Source: Listeria monocytogenes
GTDB taxonomy: Bacteria; Bacillota; Bacilli; Lactobacillales; Listeriaceae
Reading direction: 5' to 3'
Assembly: GCF_041765605.1 (NCBI RefSeq)
Contig: NZ_CP168900.1
Coordinates: 1 to 64,000 of the forward strand
DNA: 64,000 nt
Position 1 is the stretch's first letter. Each line of letters starts with the position of its first letter. This document shows positions 52,277-62,456 of this stretch, piece after piece. Both the position numbers and the translations under genes were made by a program. Under the pieces are notes generated by a model that saw only the letters and a program-made list of their open reading frames with translations, was not told the origin of the DNA and ran no database searches.

Positions 52277-52570
52277 ATGTCAGGTCAAATTCGTATGAGT
52301 CCTAGTGAACTACGTGATCGCGCTAAAACTTACGGTCAAAGTGGTAGAGATATTGAGGATATTCTAAGTCGTTTGAGCCAACTACAAGATCAACTTCGTA
52401 GCGAATGGGAAGGTCAAGCTTTTGTTCGTTTTGATGAGCAATTTGAGCAATTAAAACCAAAAGTGACTGAATTCGCTAACTTGATGGATCAAATTAATGA
52501 TCAACTTGAGAAGACAGCAAACGCAGTAGAAGAGCACGATCAACAACTTTCTCAAAACTTCGGATTCTAA
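52277..52570 (+). CDS. esxA: EsxA, WXG100 type VII secretion substrate
   Basis: 97 residues, two predicted helices joined by the Trp-Glu-Gly turn at residues 44-46 (SEWEGQAF), the hallmark of WXG100 proteins secreted by the Ess system. AGAGGAG precedes the ATG. It is first in the locus and has a strong terminator of its own, as expected for the most abundant component. Confidence 0.95.
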   Translation: MSGQIRMSPSELRDRAKTYGQSGRDIEDILSRLSQLQDQLRSEWEGQAFVRFDEQFEQLKPKVTEFANLMDQINDQLEKTANAVEEHDQQLSQNFGF

Positions 52571-52620
52571 AAATCAACAAAAAGTGGGGCATACATACAA
52601 ATATAGTTGGATGCTTTACG

Positions 52621-52652
52621 AAAAGCCATGCAGTTTTTTGCATGGCTTTTTC
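52621..52652 (+). terminator. Terminator between esxA and esaA
   Basis: AAAAGCCATGCA (52621-52632) pairs with TGCATGGCTTTT (52639-52650), with a T-rich 3' side. Downstream ess genes would depend on readthrough. Confidence 0.92.
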
Positions 52653-52720
52653 TAAACATAGAAAGCATATGCCTAAATAGGTATTTATATAAAAAACGAC
52701 ACAGCGGGAGTGGGACATGA

Positions 52721-55700
52721 ATGAAGAAGGTAAAATGGAGTATTTTACTCTTTTTAGTCTTGGCGATTTTTCTTTCGGCAGGAATTACTTATTTGGCTTT
52801 GAATCAAAGTTCGAATAAAGAGTCTAAAAATAATAGTGAAAAAGCACATAAAATGACTATCGCACTCGTAAATGAGGACCAAGGAGATACGTTCCAAGGA
52901 AAAAAAGTAGAGTTTGGTAATCAATTTGTTAAAAGTATTGAAAAAGATGATACGCATGAATGGTACGTTGTTAGCCGCGGGGTTGCAGAAAGTGGCTTGA
53001 AACGAGATGTATACAATATGATGATTGTTATTCCGAGTGACTTTTCTGAGAAAGCAATGTCAATGACTTCGAGCGCGCCAGAAAAAGTAACGATTAGCTA
53101 CAAAGTAAATGACGTAGGGAATAGCGATTTAAAAGCGGAAGCAGAAAAAACAGCAGCTTCTGTATTGGAAGATTTCAATTCACGGATTATTGATGTTTAT
53201 TTTGCGAGCATTTTAACAACTTTACAAGAAGCGCAGGATAATATTGGAACACTAGTTAAAGAAGAGAAAAAGTATGATGCAATCTACAATAAAGATGTAA
53301 ATAACCCGTTATCAAACTACACAAAACAGTTTAAAACGGTGCAAGATTATACAGGAGCCTCTAAAGAGAGTTTTCAGGGTTTCCAAGAAATTATGAAAGA
53401 ATTTGAAGAAAGCTTAAATGTCTCTAAACAAGAAAATGCAGAACATATGAAAAATATGGACGGCTTTACAAAAACACAAGAGGAAAATGCTCCTTTTGGA
53501 GTGAAATTCACGGAAAATTTATCGAATTTTGATGGCACTTTATCGGCAGAAGATATTCGAACGCAAACAGCAGCTTTAGAACAAGCCAATGCGAAAATGA
53601 CTTCAGAATTTCAAATTATAGAAGATAGTAATTCGTTATTATCACAAACACAAGCTTTACAAAACTATATTGCTGAAACCAATGCGCGGATTGAGGCGGT
53701 AGATGCAGAAATTATGGGGACGCTCGAAAATGATTTTCGGACGGCTGTTTATAATGACTTGCTGCGTATTTTACGAGAAAACGAGTACTCGGATAAATTG
53801 AATGAAATCGGTCTTAAAGATTTGACTGGAGAAGACCTCAACGCAGGTTTTAATAAAATGCTTGTTAAGGAAATACAAGCATTACCAACATATAATGCAG
53901 ACCAATTAGCCTCTATTGGGCTCGATGAAGAGATGTACAAAAATGTTGTAACACTCTCTAAAGAATATTATAGCAACCATCGTAGTGCTTTTGGCGATGA
54001 TTTTAGCTTTACTAATGATCCTAAAACTCTACCAATAGACACGCTGAAAAGTGACACGATTAATCGATTGAAATCAGAAGGAGTCGCGCTGGAAAGTAGT
54101 TCTTATACGGTAGCGGGCAGCGATTATATGACAGAAATCATTTTGACCTTAGATGAAAATTTCACTTTTTCAGATGTGGATTGCATGGTTAATGGAAATA
54201 GTAATACAGGTTTAGTTCAGCAAACAGCATACGGCGAAAACGGTATAAAGCTTCATATACCAGCTCTTGGAAGCACGGCGATAGATATTAAAATTACTGG
54301 AAGAGCGAAGTTGCGAGAAGGTGCGAATGTTCCTTTAGTAGGGGCTGTGAATTGGAGCGCTACTCTGCAACAGTATGAGAAAAAAGAATATAGTCAAATG
54401 CCGACTGTTCCATCAGGGCTGGATCCGGATCCTGTTCAACCAGTTAGTTCATTAGTAGTTAGAAAAGAACCAGTACCGATTAAAGTAACTGCACCATCTT
54501 ACTTGAACGAGACGAATAGCTCCGTAAAAGCAATTACTAATACAGTGAAAGACTACTATAAACTACAAGCATTATTTGATTTATATTACGGAATTGATGC
54601 AAGTGATTCTGCACAAATACCAGATTTTAGCGATTATCAAGTGACACTTGAAAATTCCGCAAAACCTTCTTCGTATTATTACATTTTTAATAAAGAAGAT
54701 ATCATCGGCAGCTTTGTAAATCTTACTACGGATCGTTTTGTGGCAGATTATACGAAAAAAATCAAAGCCTTTGAAAAGCGAATTGATGACTACAAAAGTG
54801 CGATGGCTGAGGCGAATTACAGGTCAGAAGATGTAACAAATAGATTAACCGAAACGACGCAAGAAGCCATTAATTTGAATACAAATCTAGCGTTAACACT
54901 TCAAAACTTAGAATCTTGGCGAGAAGCTAGTAAAGGTTTGATAGAAGAAAATGGTGTTGCTTTAGAAAAATCCGGTGAAGAAGCTACGATGGCGCTGCAA
55001 CTAAGCTCCGAGTTTGCTGGGATTTTAGCGAAAAGTGAATCGTTAGCGGGGACTTCTGAAGGTAATTTGAAATCAGCAGAAGTCGTGTATCAGACTTTTG
55101 AAGCTATAGATAAAGAAGCGAAAAATATTCAACAAAGTGGAGAGACTTTAGTAAAAGAAGCATCTACACTTTCCGACGATTTAAGTGAAAAACTGGAAGA
55201 TGACGAAACATTCCAGAAAAATTTCGCTAAAGTTATGAAAAATAGCCGTGTTGGTGATCGACAAAATGAAAACCTATATAGTTTCTTAAGTAGCCCGGTC
55301 GATAAGATGAATGCGGGGACTATAGTAGCAGGCGACAAATCAATGCCATACTTCATGATCTTGATTTGTACGATTCTTGCCATTTTCACCAGCTACGTTA
55401 TTTCACACCAAGAGAAAAAACGTGAACAATTAAATGAATTTGAGAAAGAAATGTCGCTCGTCTTTAAAAATATTCCAATTACATTCCTAACAATCTGTGT
55501 AGGGATTATTGAAGGGCTAGTTATTGGCGCCGTTTCTGGATTTATTTTTGAAGTTGGCGAAATCGGTATGTTCCTATGGATTGGTGTCTGCGTGCTAATT
55601 ATGATGGCGTTAGTTACTGCTTTTTCTTACTTACTACGTCAACTCAACATGATTGGTATGTCGCTTATTTTACTCGTTTTAAGTTTGTACCTGTTCTTAA

Positions 55701-55936
55701 CAGATGCAGTTGGACTAAATATTGATAATGAGTCTATTTTTGCGACGTTCAGAACGTTCTCGCCACTTCAATACATGGAGTACTTGTTGAATGGGATTTT
55801 GAGTGCGCAGAAAGATTATATTATTGTCGTATACAGTTTGATTGGCGCGACAGTATTATTTACTGGCCTTAATCTATTTGTCTGGCACCGTTCTAAAGAG
55901 GAAGAAGTAGAGGAGGACAATTCAGATGAAATTTAA
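52721..55936 (+). CDS. esaA: EsaA, type VII secretion membrane protein
   Basis: 1071 residues. Core Ess component with one N-terminal membrane helix (about 7-27), a very long extracellular region, and about five C-terminal helices (about 885-1055). The N-terminal extracellular part fits the YhgE/Pip phage-receptor family (KMTIALVNEDQGDTFQGKKVEFGNQFV), and later parts are rich in coiled-coil helices. The extracellular part is proposed to span the cell wall. Gene order with esxA upstream and essA overlapping by 11 bases supports the call. Confidence 0.93.
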   Translation: MKKVKWSILLFLVLAIFLSAGITYLALNQSSNKESKNNSEKAHKMTIALVNEDQGDTFQGKKVEFGNQFVKSIEKDDTHEWYVVSRGVAESGLKRDVYNMMIVIPSDFSEKAMSMTSSAPEKVTISYKVNDVGNSDLKAEAEKTAASVLEDFNSRIIDVYFASILTTLQEAQDNIGTLVKEEKKYDAIYNKDVNNPLSNYTKQFKTVQDYTGASKESFQGFQEIMKEFEESLNVSKQENAEHMKNMDGFTKTQEENAPFGVKFTENLSNFDGTLSAEDIRTQTAALEQANAKMTSEFQIIEDSNSLLSQTQALQNYIAETNARIEAVDAEIMGTLENDFRTAVYNDLLRILRENEYSDKLNEIGLKDLTGEDLNAGFNKMLVKEIQALPTYNADQLASIGLDEEMYKNVVTLSKEYYSNHRSAFGDDFSFTNDPKTLPIDTLKSDTINRLKSEGVALESSSYTVAGSDYMTEIILTLDENFTFSDVDCMVNGNSNTGLVQQTAYGENGIKLHIPALGSTAIDIKITGRAKLREGANVPLVGAVNWSATLQQYEKKEYSQMPTVPSGLDPDPVQPVSSLVVRKEPVPIKVTAPSYLNETNSSVKAITNTVKDYYKLQALFDLYYGIDASDSAQIPDFSDYQVTLENSAKPSSYYYIFNKEDIIGSFVNLTTDRFVADYTKKIKAFEKRIDDYKSAMAEANYRSEDVTNRLTETTQEAINLNTNLALTLQNLESWREASKGLIEENGVALEKSGEEATMALQLSSEFAGILAKSESLAGTSEGNLKSAEVVYQTFEAIDKEAKNIQQSGETLVKEASTLSDDLSEKLEDDETFQKNFAKVMKNSRVGDRQNENLYSFLSSPVDKMNAGTIVAGDKSMPYFMILICTILAIFTSYVISHQEKKREQLNEFEKEMSLVFKNIPITFLTICVGIIEGLVIGAVSGFIFEVGEIGMFLWIGVCVLIMMALVTAFSYLLRQLNMIGMSLILLVLSLYLFLTDAVGLNIDNESIFATFRTFSPLQYMEYLLNGILSAQKDYIIVVYSLIGATVLFTGLNLFVWHRSKEEEVEEDNSDEI

Positions 55937-56441
55937 AATAGCTGCATTCGTTTTATTACTTTGTTTTGCCTTTGCTCCAGGAGTTCTCGCTGCAGATTCT
56001 GATAGCTATCTCGAAAACAACGGAAAAATGGACATAAAAACAGATAGACTCCAAAAAACAGAAGAAGAAAAAACGAAAGAACTAGAACAGATGGAAGAAA
56101 CTGAGCTTGATAAAAACGGAATCCCGCTTTTTACTGACGAAATGGATGAAAAAATCGCTAAACAAAAAGCGGCGGAAAAAGCGGAATACGACCGAATTAA
56201 AGACTCACTTTTTGAAGAAGAATCTACATCCGGGGAAACGGTAGAAAAAACGAAAGCGAAGTTGTTTACAGGTAAGTACGAGGCAACTGCCGTGACTACT
56301 GAAACACCTACTAATGTAGAAACAACGATAGAAGACGAAATGAAAAAGACAAAACAAAAAACAGTTGGCGGAGCAATTGCTGGGACACTTGTGGCACTAG
56401 CCGGTGGGATTTATGTGGCAGCACGCAATGTTTTTGAATAG
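55926..56441 (+). CDS. essA: EssA, type VII secretion component
   Basis: 171 residues. An N-terminal signal-like hydrophobic segment (about 5-22), a charged middle rich in Lys and Glu (EKTKELEQMEETELDKNGIPLF), and a C-terminal membrane helix (VGGAIAGTLVALAGGIYVA near 147-165). The gene overlaps esaA. Size and location match EssA, a small membrane protein needed for Ess secretion; its exact role is unknown. Confidence 0.9.
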   Translation: MKFKIAAFVLLLCFAFAPGVLAADSDSYLENNGKMDIKTDRLQKTEEEKTKELEQMEETELDKNGIPLFTDEMDEKIAKQKAAEKAEYDRIKDSLFEEESTSGETVEKTKAKLFTGKYEATAVTTETPTNVETTIEDEMKKTKQKTVGGAIAGTLVALAGGIYVAARNVFE

Positions 56442-56458
56442 GAAGCGGGGAGTTTTAC

Positions 56459-56710
56459 ATGGCTAAAAATACACATATGAATGTGACAGTTGATTTCACA
56501 AATTGGGGAGCAAGTAAGTATGATTTACGAATTCCAGTGCATCAACCAATCAAAGCGTTAATTATTAATTTGGCAGAAACGCTCAAAATCGAGTATAAAG
56601 ATTTGTCCAAATGCACGATAAAAACAACGAATAAAGCGATATTACTAAGCGATGACGACAAATTGACTAATTTTCAAATTGCGGACGGAGATATTTTAGA
56701 AATTTTATAG
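56459..56710 (+). CDS. esaB: EsaB, ubiquitin-like type VII secretion component
   Basis: 83 residues, YukD/EsaB family with a ubiquitin-like fold (MNVTVDFTNWGASKYDLRIPVHQPIKALIINLAETL). Cytoplasmic accessory factor of Ess, without the C-terminal Gly-Gly of true ubiquitins. It lies 17 bases after essA and 20 before essB. Confidence 0.92.
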   Translation: MAKNTHMNVTVDFTNWGASKYDLRIPVHQPIKALIINLAETLKIEYKDLSKCTIKTTNKAILLSDDDKLTNFQIADGDILEIL

Positions 56711-56730
56711 AAAAAAGGAGAATGAAAACG

Positions 56731-57927
56731 ATGAATAAGACAACAGAAATGGACGGAACAGCTTACGAGTTTACTTATGAGGATTTAGTTTGGAGCATTA
56801 CGTTCCCGAAATCAAAAACGCATGCCAAAGAACTGGCACAGCTAGAATTATTAGAAAAACCTGCGACACATTTCACTCCTGCGAAAATTTCGAGTGATAG
56901 CGATTCGTATACGATTTCTTATGAGATTGCGCCACGTACTTATGGATTTGAACAAGTTCGGAAAATGGGACGCGAAGATAAACTACGCGCACTGCGGAAT
57001 ATTGCAGATTTAAGTGAATTGTTAAACACGCGCTATACATTCTTTTTACACCCAGATAACTTGATTTTCGATATTAACTTAGTGCCAAGCATCGTTCATC
57101 GCGGCATTAAAAATATTTTGCCGCCATATGAATTAACGGAAGAAACTTTTTTCAAACAGTATCAATGTTTCGTTATTGCGATGTTTTCTAAGAAATTCTC
57201 TTTTGAAAACTTGTACAATGGCTCGCTATCGGGGGCTAGAGGAACGCAATTTGAGAAGAGCATTTTGGATGCAAAAACGATACAAGATATTGCTGCTATT
57301 TTAGAAGAAGCTTACGTGAAAGAACATGCAGCAGTTCAAAAAAATATGGCAAGCGTACCGAAGAAAAAATACAGTACGTTCCGTGGGCTAGCGGTCGGTT
57401 TCATTATTGTCGCTATTTTACTTGCAATCCCAGTAAGTTATTTTGCCTTCGTTAAAGTTCCTTTGCAAAATGATTTACTAACGGCAAACGAGAATTTCTT
57501 GAAAACAGACTACGATAAAGTGATTACAGGTCTAGAAAATGTGGATCCAGAAAAAATGCCACAGTCTGTCCAATATGAATTAGCTTATTCCTACGTTAAC
57601 GGCGAAAAAATGAGCGATAAAAAGAAAGAAAACATTATGAATACAATTAGCTTGAAATCTGATGCAAAAAACTTACTTTACTGGATTTACAATGGTCGCG
57701 GAGAATTTAGTAAATCGCTTGATATTGCTAAACTTTTAGATGATCCAACACTAGCGATGTATAGCTTAACAAAACAAATTGAACAAGTTCAAAGTGATAC
57801 AAAACTAAGCGGCGATGAAAAAGTGGAAAAACTAAAAACATTAGAAGAAAGCTTGAAAGAATACGATGAAAAAGTAAATGAAAAAACGACAACTGAAGAC
57901 GAAACAACAAATACAGAAGCAAAATAA
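56731..57927 (+). CDS. essB: EssB, type VII secretion pseudokinase membrane protein
   Basis: 398 residues. A cytoplasmic pseudokinase-like domain (about 1-205), one membrane helix near 218-240 (GLAVGFIIVAILLAIPVSYFAFV) and an extracellular helical domain, ending in a Thr/Glu-rich tail. Ess secretion needs it and it binds other membrane components. Start set at ATG 56731, ten bases after AAGGAG; ATG 56722 is too close to that site. Confidence 0.92.
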   Translation: MNKTTEMDGTAYEFTYEDLVWSITFPKSKTHAKELAQLELLEKPATHFTPAKISSDSDSYTISYEIAPRTYGFEQVRKMGREDKLRALRNIADLSELLNTRYTFFLHPDNLIFDINLVPSIVHRGIKNILPPYELTEETFFKQYQCFVIAMFSKKFSFENLYNGSLSGARGTQFEKSILDAKTIQDIAAILEEAYVKEHAAVQKNMASVPKKKYSTFRGLAVGFIIVAILLAIPVSYFAFVKVPLQNDLLTANENFLKTDYDKVITGLENVDPEKMPQSVQYELAYSYVNGEKMSDKKKENIMNTISLKSDAKNLLYWIYNGRGEFSKSLDIAKLLDDPTLAMYSLTKQIEQVQSDTKLSGDEKVEKLKTLEESLKEYDEKVNEKTTTEDETTNTEAK

Positions 57928-57940
57928 GGGAGAATGGACC

Positions 57941-60900
57941 ATGAATAGAGAGGCTTTATTAATTGTTAGTAACGGGCAGCAATGTCATAAACACCACTTG
58001 TCCCCTGAAAGAGTCGTGACAATTGGGAATACAATCGAACACGAAATCACTTACCCCGAACTGGCTGAGTCGATTGAAGTTAAATACGATGAAGGATCTT
58101 GGAATGCTGAAACAACGGCGCTCCAAGCGAACCAAGCTGTAAATGTAGAAAATTTAGCATTTTATCTATGCCAAGACTTATATACGCAAGTTTATGATGT
58201 CGTAACGAATATTTCTGTAACGTTTGGTGTTGGAATAGAAAATGATGTCACTTTAGACGATACAAAATCAGATTTTATTCTTTTACGAGATACAAAGGAA
58301 GGTTTGTTTAAGTTACAAGTGTTAAATGGCGAAATTTATCATAACTTTTCTTTAGTGACGGAAGATTGCACGGTAGAGCCGGGTGACCAGCTTTATACGG
58401 ACGGTGTGACGATTACAATCGGAAAAGAAGATATTAGTGTGCTAGCTGTGAAAAATCGCGTGACGAGCAAATTAGCGCCTTTATTTGCTGCGGATAATTC
58501 TTTTGGCGAAGACTATCCAGATTACCACCGTTCACCGCGGATTATTTACCGTGCGCCTGAAGAAAAAATCAGCATGGCGAAACCGTCAAGCAAACCTTCA
58601 AAACCTACAGATGGTTTAATTAAAATTATTTTACCACCACTTATCATGGTAGCAATTACGGTCATGATTTCGATTTTCCAACCACGTGGACTTTATATTA
58701 TTATGACAATCGCAATGTCAGCAGTGACAATCACAATGGCGATTCTTAACTACATAAAATCACGTAAAAAATACAAAATCGATTCCAAGCAACGCGTGGA
58801 AAGCTACGATTTGTATTTAAAACGAAAAACGAAAGAATTGCACGAAACAAGCGAAAAACAGCGTCACGCTTTAACATATCACTATCCAGACGTAACTGAA
58901 CTAGAAAAAATGGCGCTACGTGTGGATTCGCGTATTTACGAAAAAACAATGTTCCATCATGATTTCTTGACTTTCCGAGTTGGTCGCGGCGACGAAGCAA
59001 GTAGCTTTTCCGTGGAATTCCAACAGGAAGAGTTCAGCCAAGAAAAAGACGAACTTGTAGAAGAAGCTGTGAAAATTAAAGGGCAATATTTATCTATTAA
59101 TGAAGTGCCAGTTGCAACAGATTTAATGCACGGACCAGTGGGTTATATTGGGCCGCGCCGTTTAGTTCTAGAACAACTGCAAATGTTAGTAATGCAAACA
59201 TCCCTTTTCCATAGTTATTATGATTTGCAATTTATTACGATTTTCCCAGAAGAAGAGAAAGCGGATTGGGACTGGATGCGCTGGTTACCGCATGCGAATA
59301 TGCGTGATGTGAATGTGCGTGGTTTTGTTTACCATGAACGTTCGCGCGACCAAGTATTGAATTCTCTTTATCAAATTTTAAAAGAACGTAAACAAGCGCT
59401 CACTGAACAAGCGAGCAAACAAGAAAAATTATATTTCACGCCACATTATGTGGTTTTAATTACCGACGAAAAATTAGTACTCGATCACACGGTTATGGAA
59501 TTCTTCAATGAAGATCCAAGCGAACTAGGTGTTTCTTTAGTGTTCGTACAGGACGTAATGGAGAGCTTGCCAGAACACGTGAAAACGGTCGTGGATATTC
59601 GTGATGCGAAGAGCGGGAACATTATTTTGGAACAAGGTGACCTTGTAAACCGCGCGTTCGTGCCGGATCATTTGCCAGCAGATTTTGACAAAGAAGTAAT
59701 CAGCCGGGCTCTTGCACCGCTAAACCATCTTCAAAACTTGAAGAACTCGATCCCAGAATCCGTTACTTTCCTTGAAATGTACGGTGTAGAGCGCGTCGAA
59801 GAGTTAAACATTGCTGGACGCTGGGCGAAAAATGAAACGTATAAGAGTCTTGCTGTACCACTTGGCTTGCGCGGAAAAGATGATATTGTTCAACTGAATT
59901 TACATGAAAAAGCACACGGTCCGCATGGTTTGGTAGCCGGAACAACTGGTTCTGGTAAATCAGAAATCATTCAGTCTTATATCATTTCACTTGGCGTCAA
60001 TTTCCACCCATATGAAGTCGCGTTCTTGCTGATTGACTATAAGGGCGGAGGTATGGCGAACTTATTTAAAAATATGCCACATTTACTGGGAACAATTACA
60101 AACTTGGACGGCGCGCAATCGATGCGTGCACTAGCTTCCATCAAAGCCGAATTGCAGAAAAGGCAACGGTTATTTGGCGAGCACGATGTCAACCACATCA
60201 ACCAATATCAAAAACTATACAAACAAGGAAAAGCGACCGAACCAATGCCGCATTTATTCCTTATTTCAGATGAGTTCGCCGAGTTGAAATCAGAACAACC
60301 AGAATTCATGAAAGAACTTGTTTCGACAGCACGTATCGGGCGTTCACTCGGAATCCATTTAATCCTAGCAACCCAAAAACCAAGCGGTGTCGTGGATGAC
60401 CAAATCTGGTCCAACTCCAAATTCAAACTAGCCCTCAAAGTACAAAACGCCAGCGATTCAAACGAAATTTTGAAAACACCAGATGCAGCAGAAATCACAC
60501 TACCAGGTCGTTCGTACTTGCAAGTTGGTAATAACGAAATTTACGAACTGTTCCAAAGCGCTTGGAGTGGTGCGGATTACGTGCCTGATAAGGAAAGCAC
60601 GGATTATATTGATACGACGATTTATGCGATTAATGACTTGGGTCAGTATGATATTTTGACAGAGGATTTGAGTGGATTAGATAAGAAGGATGATTTGACT
60701 AAGTTGCCGAGTGAATTGGATGCGGTTATTGATCATATTCATGAATATACGGAGGCTTCTGGGATTGAGGCATTGCCGAGACCTTGGTTGCCACCTCTGG
60801 AGGAACGTATCTCTTTAGAAAGTATCAGTACTGTTGATTTTGAAGCAAACTGGCAAAAAGATGAAAAGGATTTAGAGTTAACATTAGGAGTACTAGACCA

Positions 60901-62431
60901 ACCACAGTTACAAGCACAAAACGTTCTGCATTGGAATTTAGAAAAAAATGGACATATGGCAGTATTTTCTAGTCCTGGTTTTGGAAAATCAACGTTCATG
61001 CAAACAGCTATATTTGATTTAGCAAGAAAAAATACACCAGAATTTTTCCATGCATATCTATTAGATTTTGGCACAAATGGTTTACTTTCGCTTAAAGGTT
61101 TACCACATGTTGCAGATACATTTTCCATTGATGAAACAGAGAAAACGTTAAAATTAGTAAGACTTCTTAGTCGAGAAATTAAAGAGAGAAAACAGCTATT
61201 AAGTAAATTTAGTGTAGCTAGTTTGAAAATGTATGAAGAAATTAGTGGTGATAAGAAACCAATTATTCTACTAGCAATTGATAACTATGATGCGATTAGA
61301 GAAGTGGATGAATTTGTAGCAAATCTCGAACCAACAATTGTCCAAATAGCAAGAGAAGGGGCTAGCTTAGGAATTCATTTAATGATTACAGCTAATAACC
61401 AAAATGCTATGCGTCTACAGCTATTATCTAACATTAAAACGCAAATAGCTTTACACTTGAATGAGAAAAATGAAGTGAGCAGTATTGTAGGTAGAAGCGA
61501 CTACACTATTGAAGAATTACCAGGTCGAGGACTAATTAAGATAGAAGAACCTACATTGTTCCAAATGGCACTACCAAATAATGGGGCTGAAGCAATCGAA
61601 ATAATCAAGAACAATCAAGATGAAGCAGAGAAAATGACCGAAATTTGGACAGGCCAAAAACCACAATGTATACCAATGGTTCCAGAAACATTAGGTTTTA
61701 CTCACTTTACCGACCACATGGAAACAAAGAAAATGCTTGAATTAAAATCGATACTACCAATCGGTTTAGAGTACGAGTATGCCAGTCCTGTGGGAGTATC
61801 ATTAGAACAGCATAATCTAGCTATCATCATGCCAACTGTAGAATTGGTGCAACAGATTATCACAAACAGTAGTCACCTACTTGTCAAAAAAGAATTAAGA
61901 GAGTTAGTTGTTTTTGATACACCTTCTATGGAATTAATGAAGTTAAAAGAATTACCACTCACTTACATTACAAACAGTGAGCGAATAGAAGGTAAAATTG
62001 ACATTCTTTATGGAGCATTTAAAACAGCAGAACAAGCATATTTAGAAGAATTACAATCGAATAATACCATAACAAAAGAAGAATACTTCAAAAATGTGCC
62101 ACCTATAGTAGTCGTTACCTACTCAACTGTTCAGCTATACAACCAACTATCATCAAACGCGCAAAAACAATTACTAGAGATGTTAAAATCAGATGGTAAA
62201 ATGGGAGTACAATTCATTATAGGAAATGACTTAGGAAGCATGGCGAAAGAGTACAGCCCAATTGGAGATGCTATTCGCAATTCCAAACAAGTTTTACTAG
62301 GTGCTCGATTTGCAGACCAAGCAATCTACAGCCCAACAATCAGAATTGTACAAGAAAAACCATTAGCTCCTCAAGAACTGTATCTACTGTTAGAAGGAAA
62401 CGCAGAAAAGCTTAAGATTCCAAAGGGATAA
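57941..62431 (+). CDS. essC: EssC, FtsK/SpoIIIE-type ATPase of type VII secretion
   Basis: 1496 residues. The motor and substrate-selecting part of Ess. Layout: two FHA domains (about 1-190), two membrane helices (about 226-275), then three ATPase domains. D1 has Walker A GTTGSGKSE near 667-675, DYKGGG near 698 and Walker B HLFLISDEFAE near 770. D2 has SSPGFGKSTF near 1008 and LLAIDNYD near 1107. D3 (from about 1265) lacks a clear Walker A. Base and codon use change near 60780 (about residue 947), consistent with a swapped C-terminal module. Start at ATG 57941 after GGGAGAATGG; a start 63 bases earlier would add a basic stretch unlike the family. Confidence 0.95.
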   Translation: MNREALLIVSNGQQCHKHHLSPERVVTIGNTIEHEITYPELAESIEVKYDEGSWNAETTALQANQAVNVENLAFYLCQDLYTQVYDVVTNISVTFGVGIENDVTLDDTKSDFILLRDTKEGLFKLQVLNGEIYHNFSLVTEDCTVEPGDQLYTDGVTITIGKEDISVLAVKNRVTSKLAPLFAADNSFGEDYPDYHRSPRIIYRAPEEKISMAKPSSKPSKPTDGLIKIILPPLIMVAITVMISIFQPRGLYIIMTIAMSAVTITMAILNYIKSRKKYKIDSKQRVESYDLYLKRKTKELHETSEKQRHALTYHYPDVTELEKMALRVDSRIYEKTMFHHDFLTFRVGRGDEASSFSVEFQQEEFSQEKDELVEEAVKIKGQYLSINEVPVATDLMHGPVGYIGPRRLVLEQLQMLVMQTSLFHSYYDLQFITIFPEEEKADWDWMRWLPHANMRDVNVRGFVYHERSRDQVLNSLYQILKERKQALTEQASKQEKLYFTPHYVVLITDEKLVLDHTVMEFFNEDPSELGVSLVFVQDVMESLPEHVKTVVDIRDAKSGNIILEQGDLVNRAFVPDHLPADFDKEVISRALAPLNHLQNLKNSIPESVTFLEMYGVERVEELNIAGRWAKNETYKSLAVPLGLRGKDDIVQLNLHEKAHGPHGLVAGTTGSGKSEIIQSYIISLGVNFHPYEVAFLLIDYKGGGMANLFKNMPHLLGTITNLDGAQSMRALASIKAELQKRQRLFGEHDVNHINQYQKLYKQGKATEPMPHLFLISDEFAELKSEQPEFMKELVSTARIGRSLGIHLILATQKPSGVVDDQIWSNSKFKLALKVQNASDSNEILKTPDAAEITLPGRSYLQVGNNEIYELFQSAWSGADYVPDKESTDYIDTTIYAINDLGQYDILTEDLSGLDKKDDLTKLPSELDAVIDHIHEYTEASGIEALPRPWLPPLEERISLESISTVDFEANWQKDEKDLELTLGVLDQPQLQAQNVLHWNLEKNGHMAVFSSPGFGKSTFMQTAIFDLARKNTPEFFHAYLLDFGTNGLLSLKGLPHVADTFSIDETEKTLKLVRLLSREIKERKQLLSKFSVASLKMYEEISGDKKPIILLAIDNYDAIREVDEFVANLEPTIVQIAREGASLGIHLMITANNQNAMRLQLLSNIKTQIALHLNEKNEVSSIVGRSDYTIEELPGRGLIKIEEPTLFQMALPNNGAEAIEIIKNNQDEAEKMTEIWTGQKPQCIPMVPETLGFTHFTDHMETKKMLELKSILPIGLEYEYASPVGVSLEQHNLAIIMPTVELVQQIITNSSHLLVKKELRELVVFDTPSMELMKLKELPLTYITNSERIEGKIDILYGAFKTAEQAYLEELQSNNTITKEEYFKNVPPIVVVTYSTVQLYNQLSSNAQKQLLEMLKSDGKMGVQFIIGNDLGSMAKEYSPIGDAIRNSKQVLLGARFADQAIYSPTIRIVQEKPLAPQELYLLLEGNAEKLKIPKG

Positions 62432-62456
62432 AATACAGAAGCAGATAGGAGAACAA

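Noticed and set aside
57878-57940. Longer essC start giving 21 extra basic residues
   Set aside because: The extension lies inside the end of essB, and GGGAGAATGG fits ATG 57941, which gives the expected family N-terminus.
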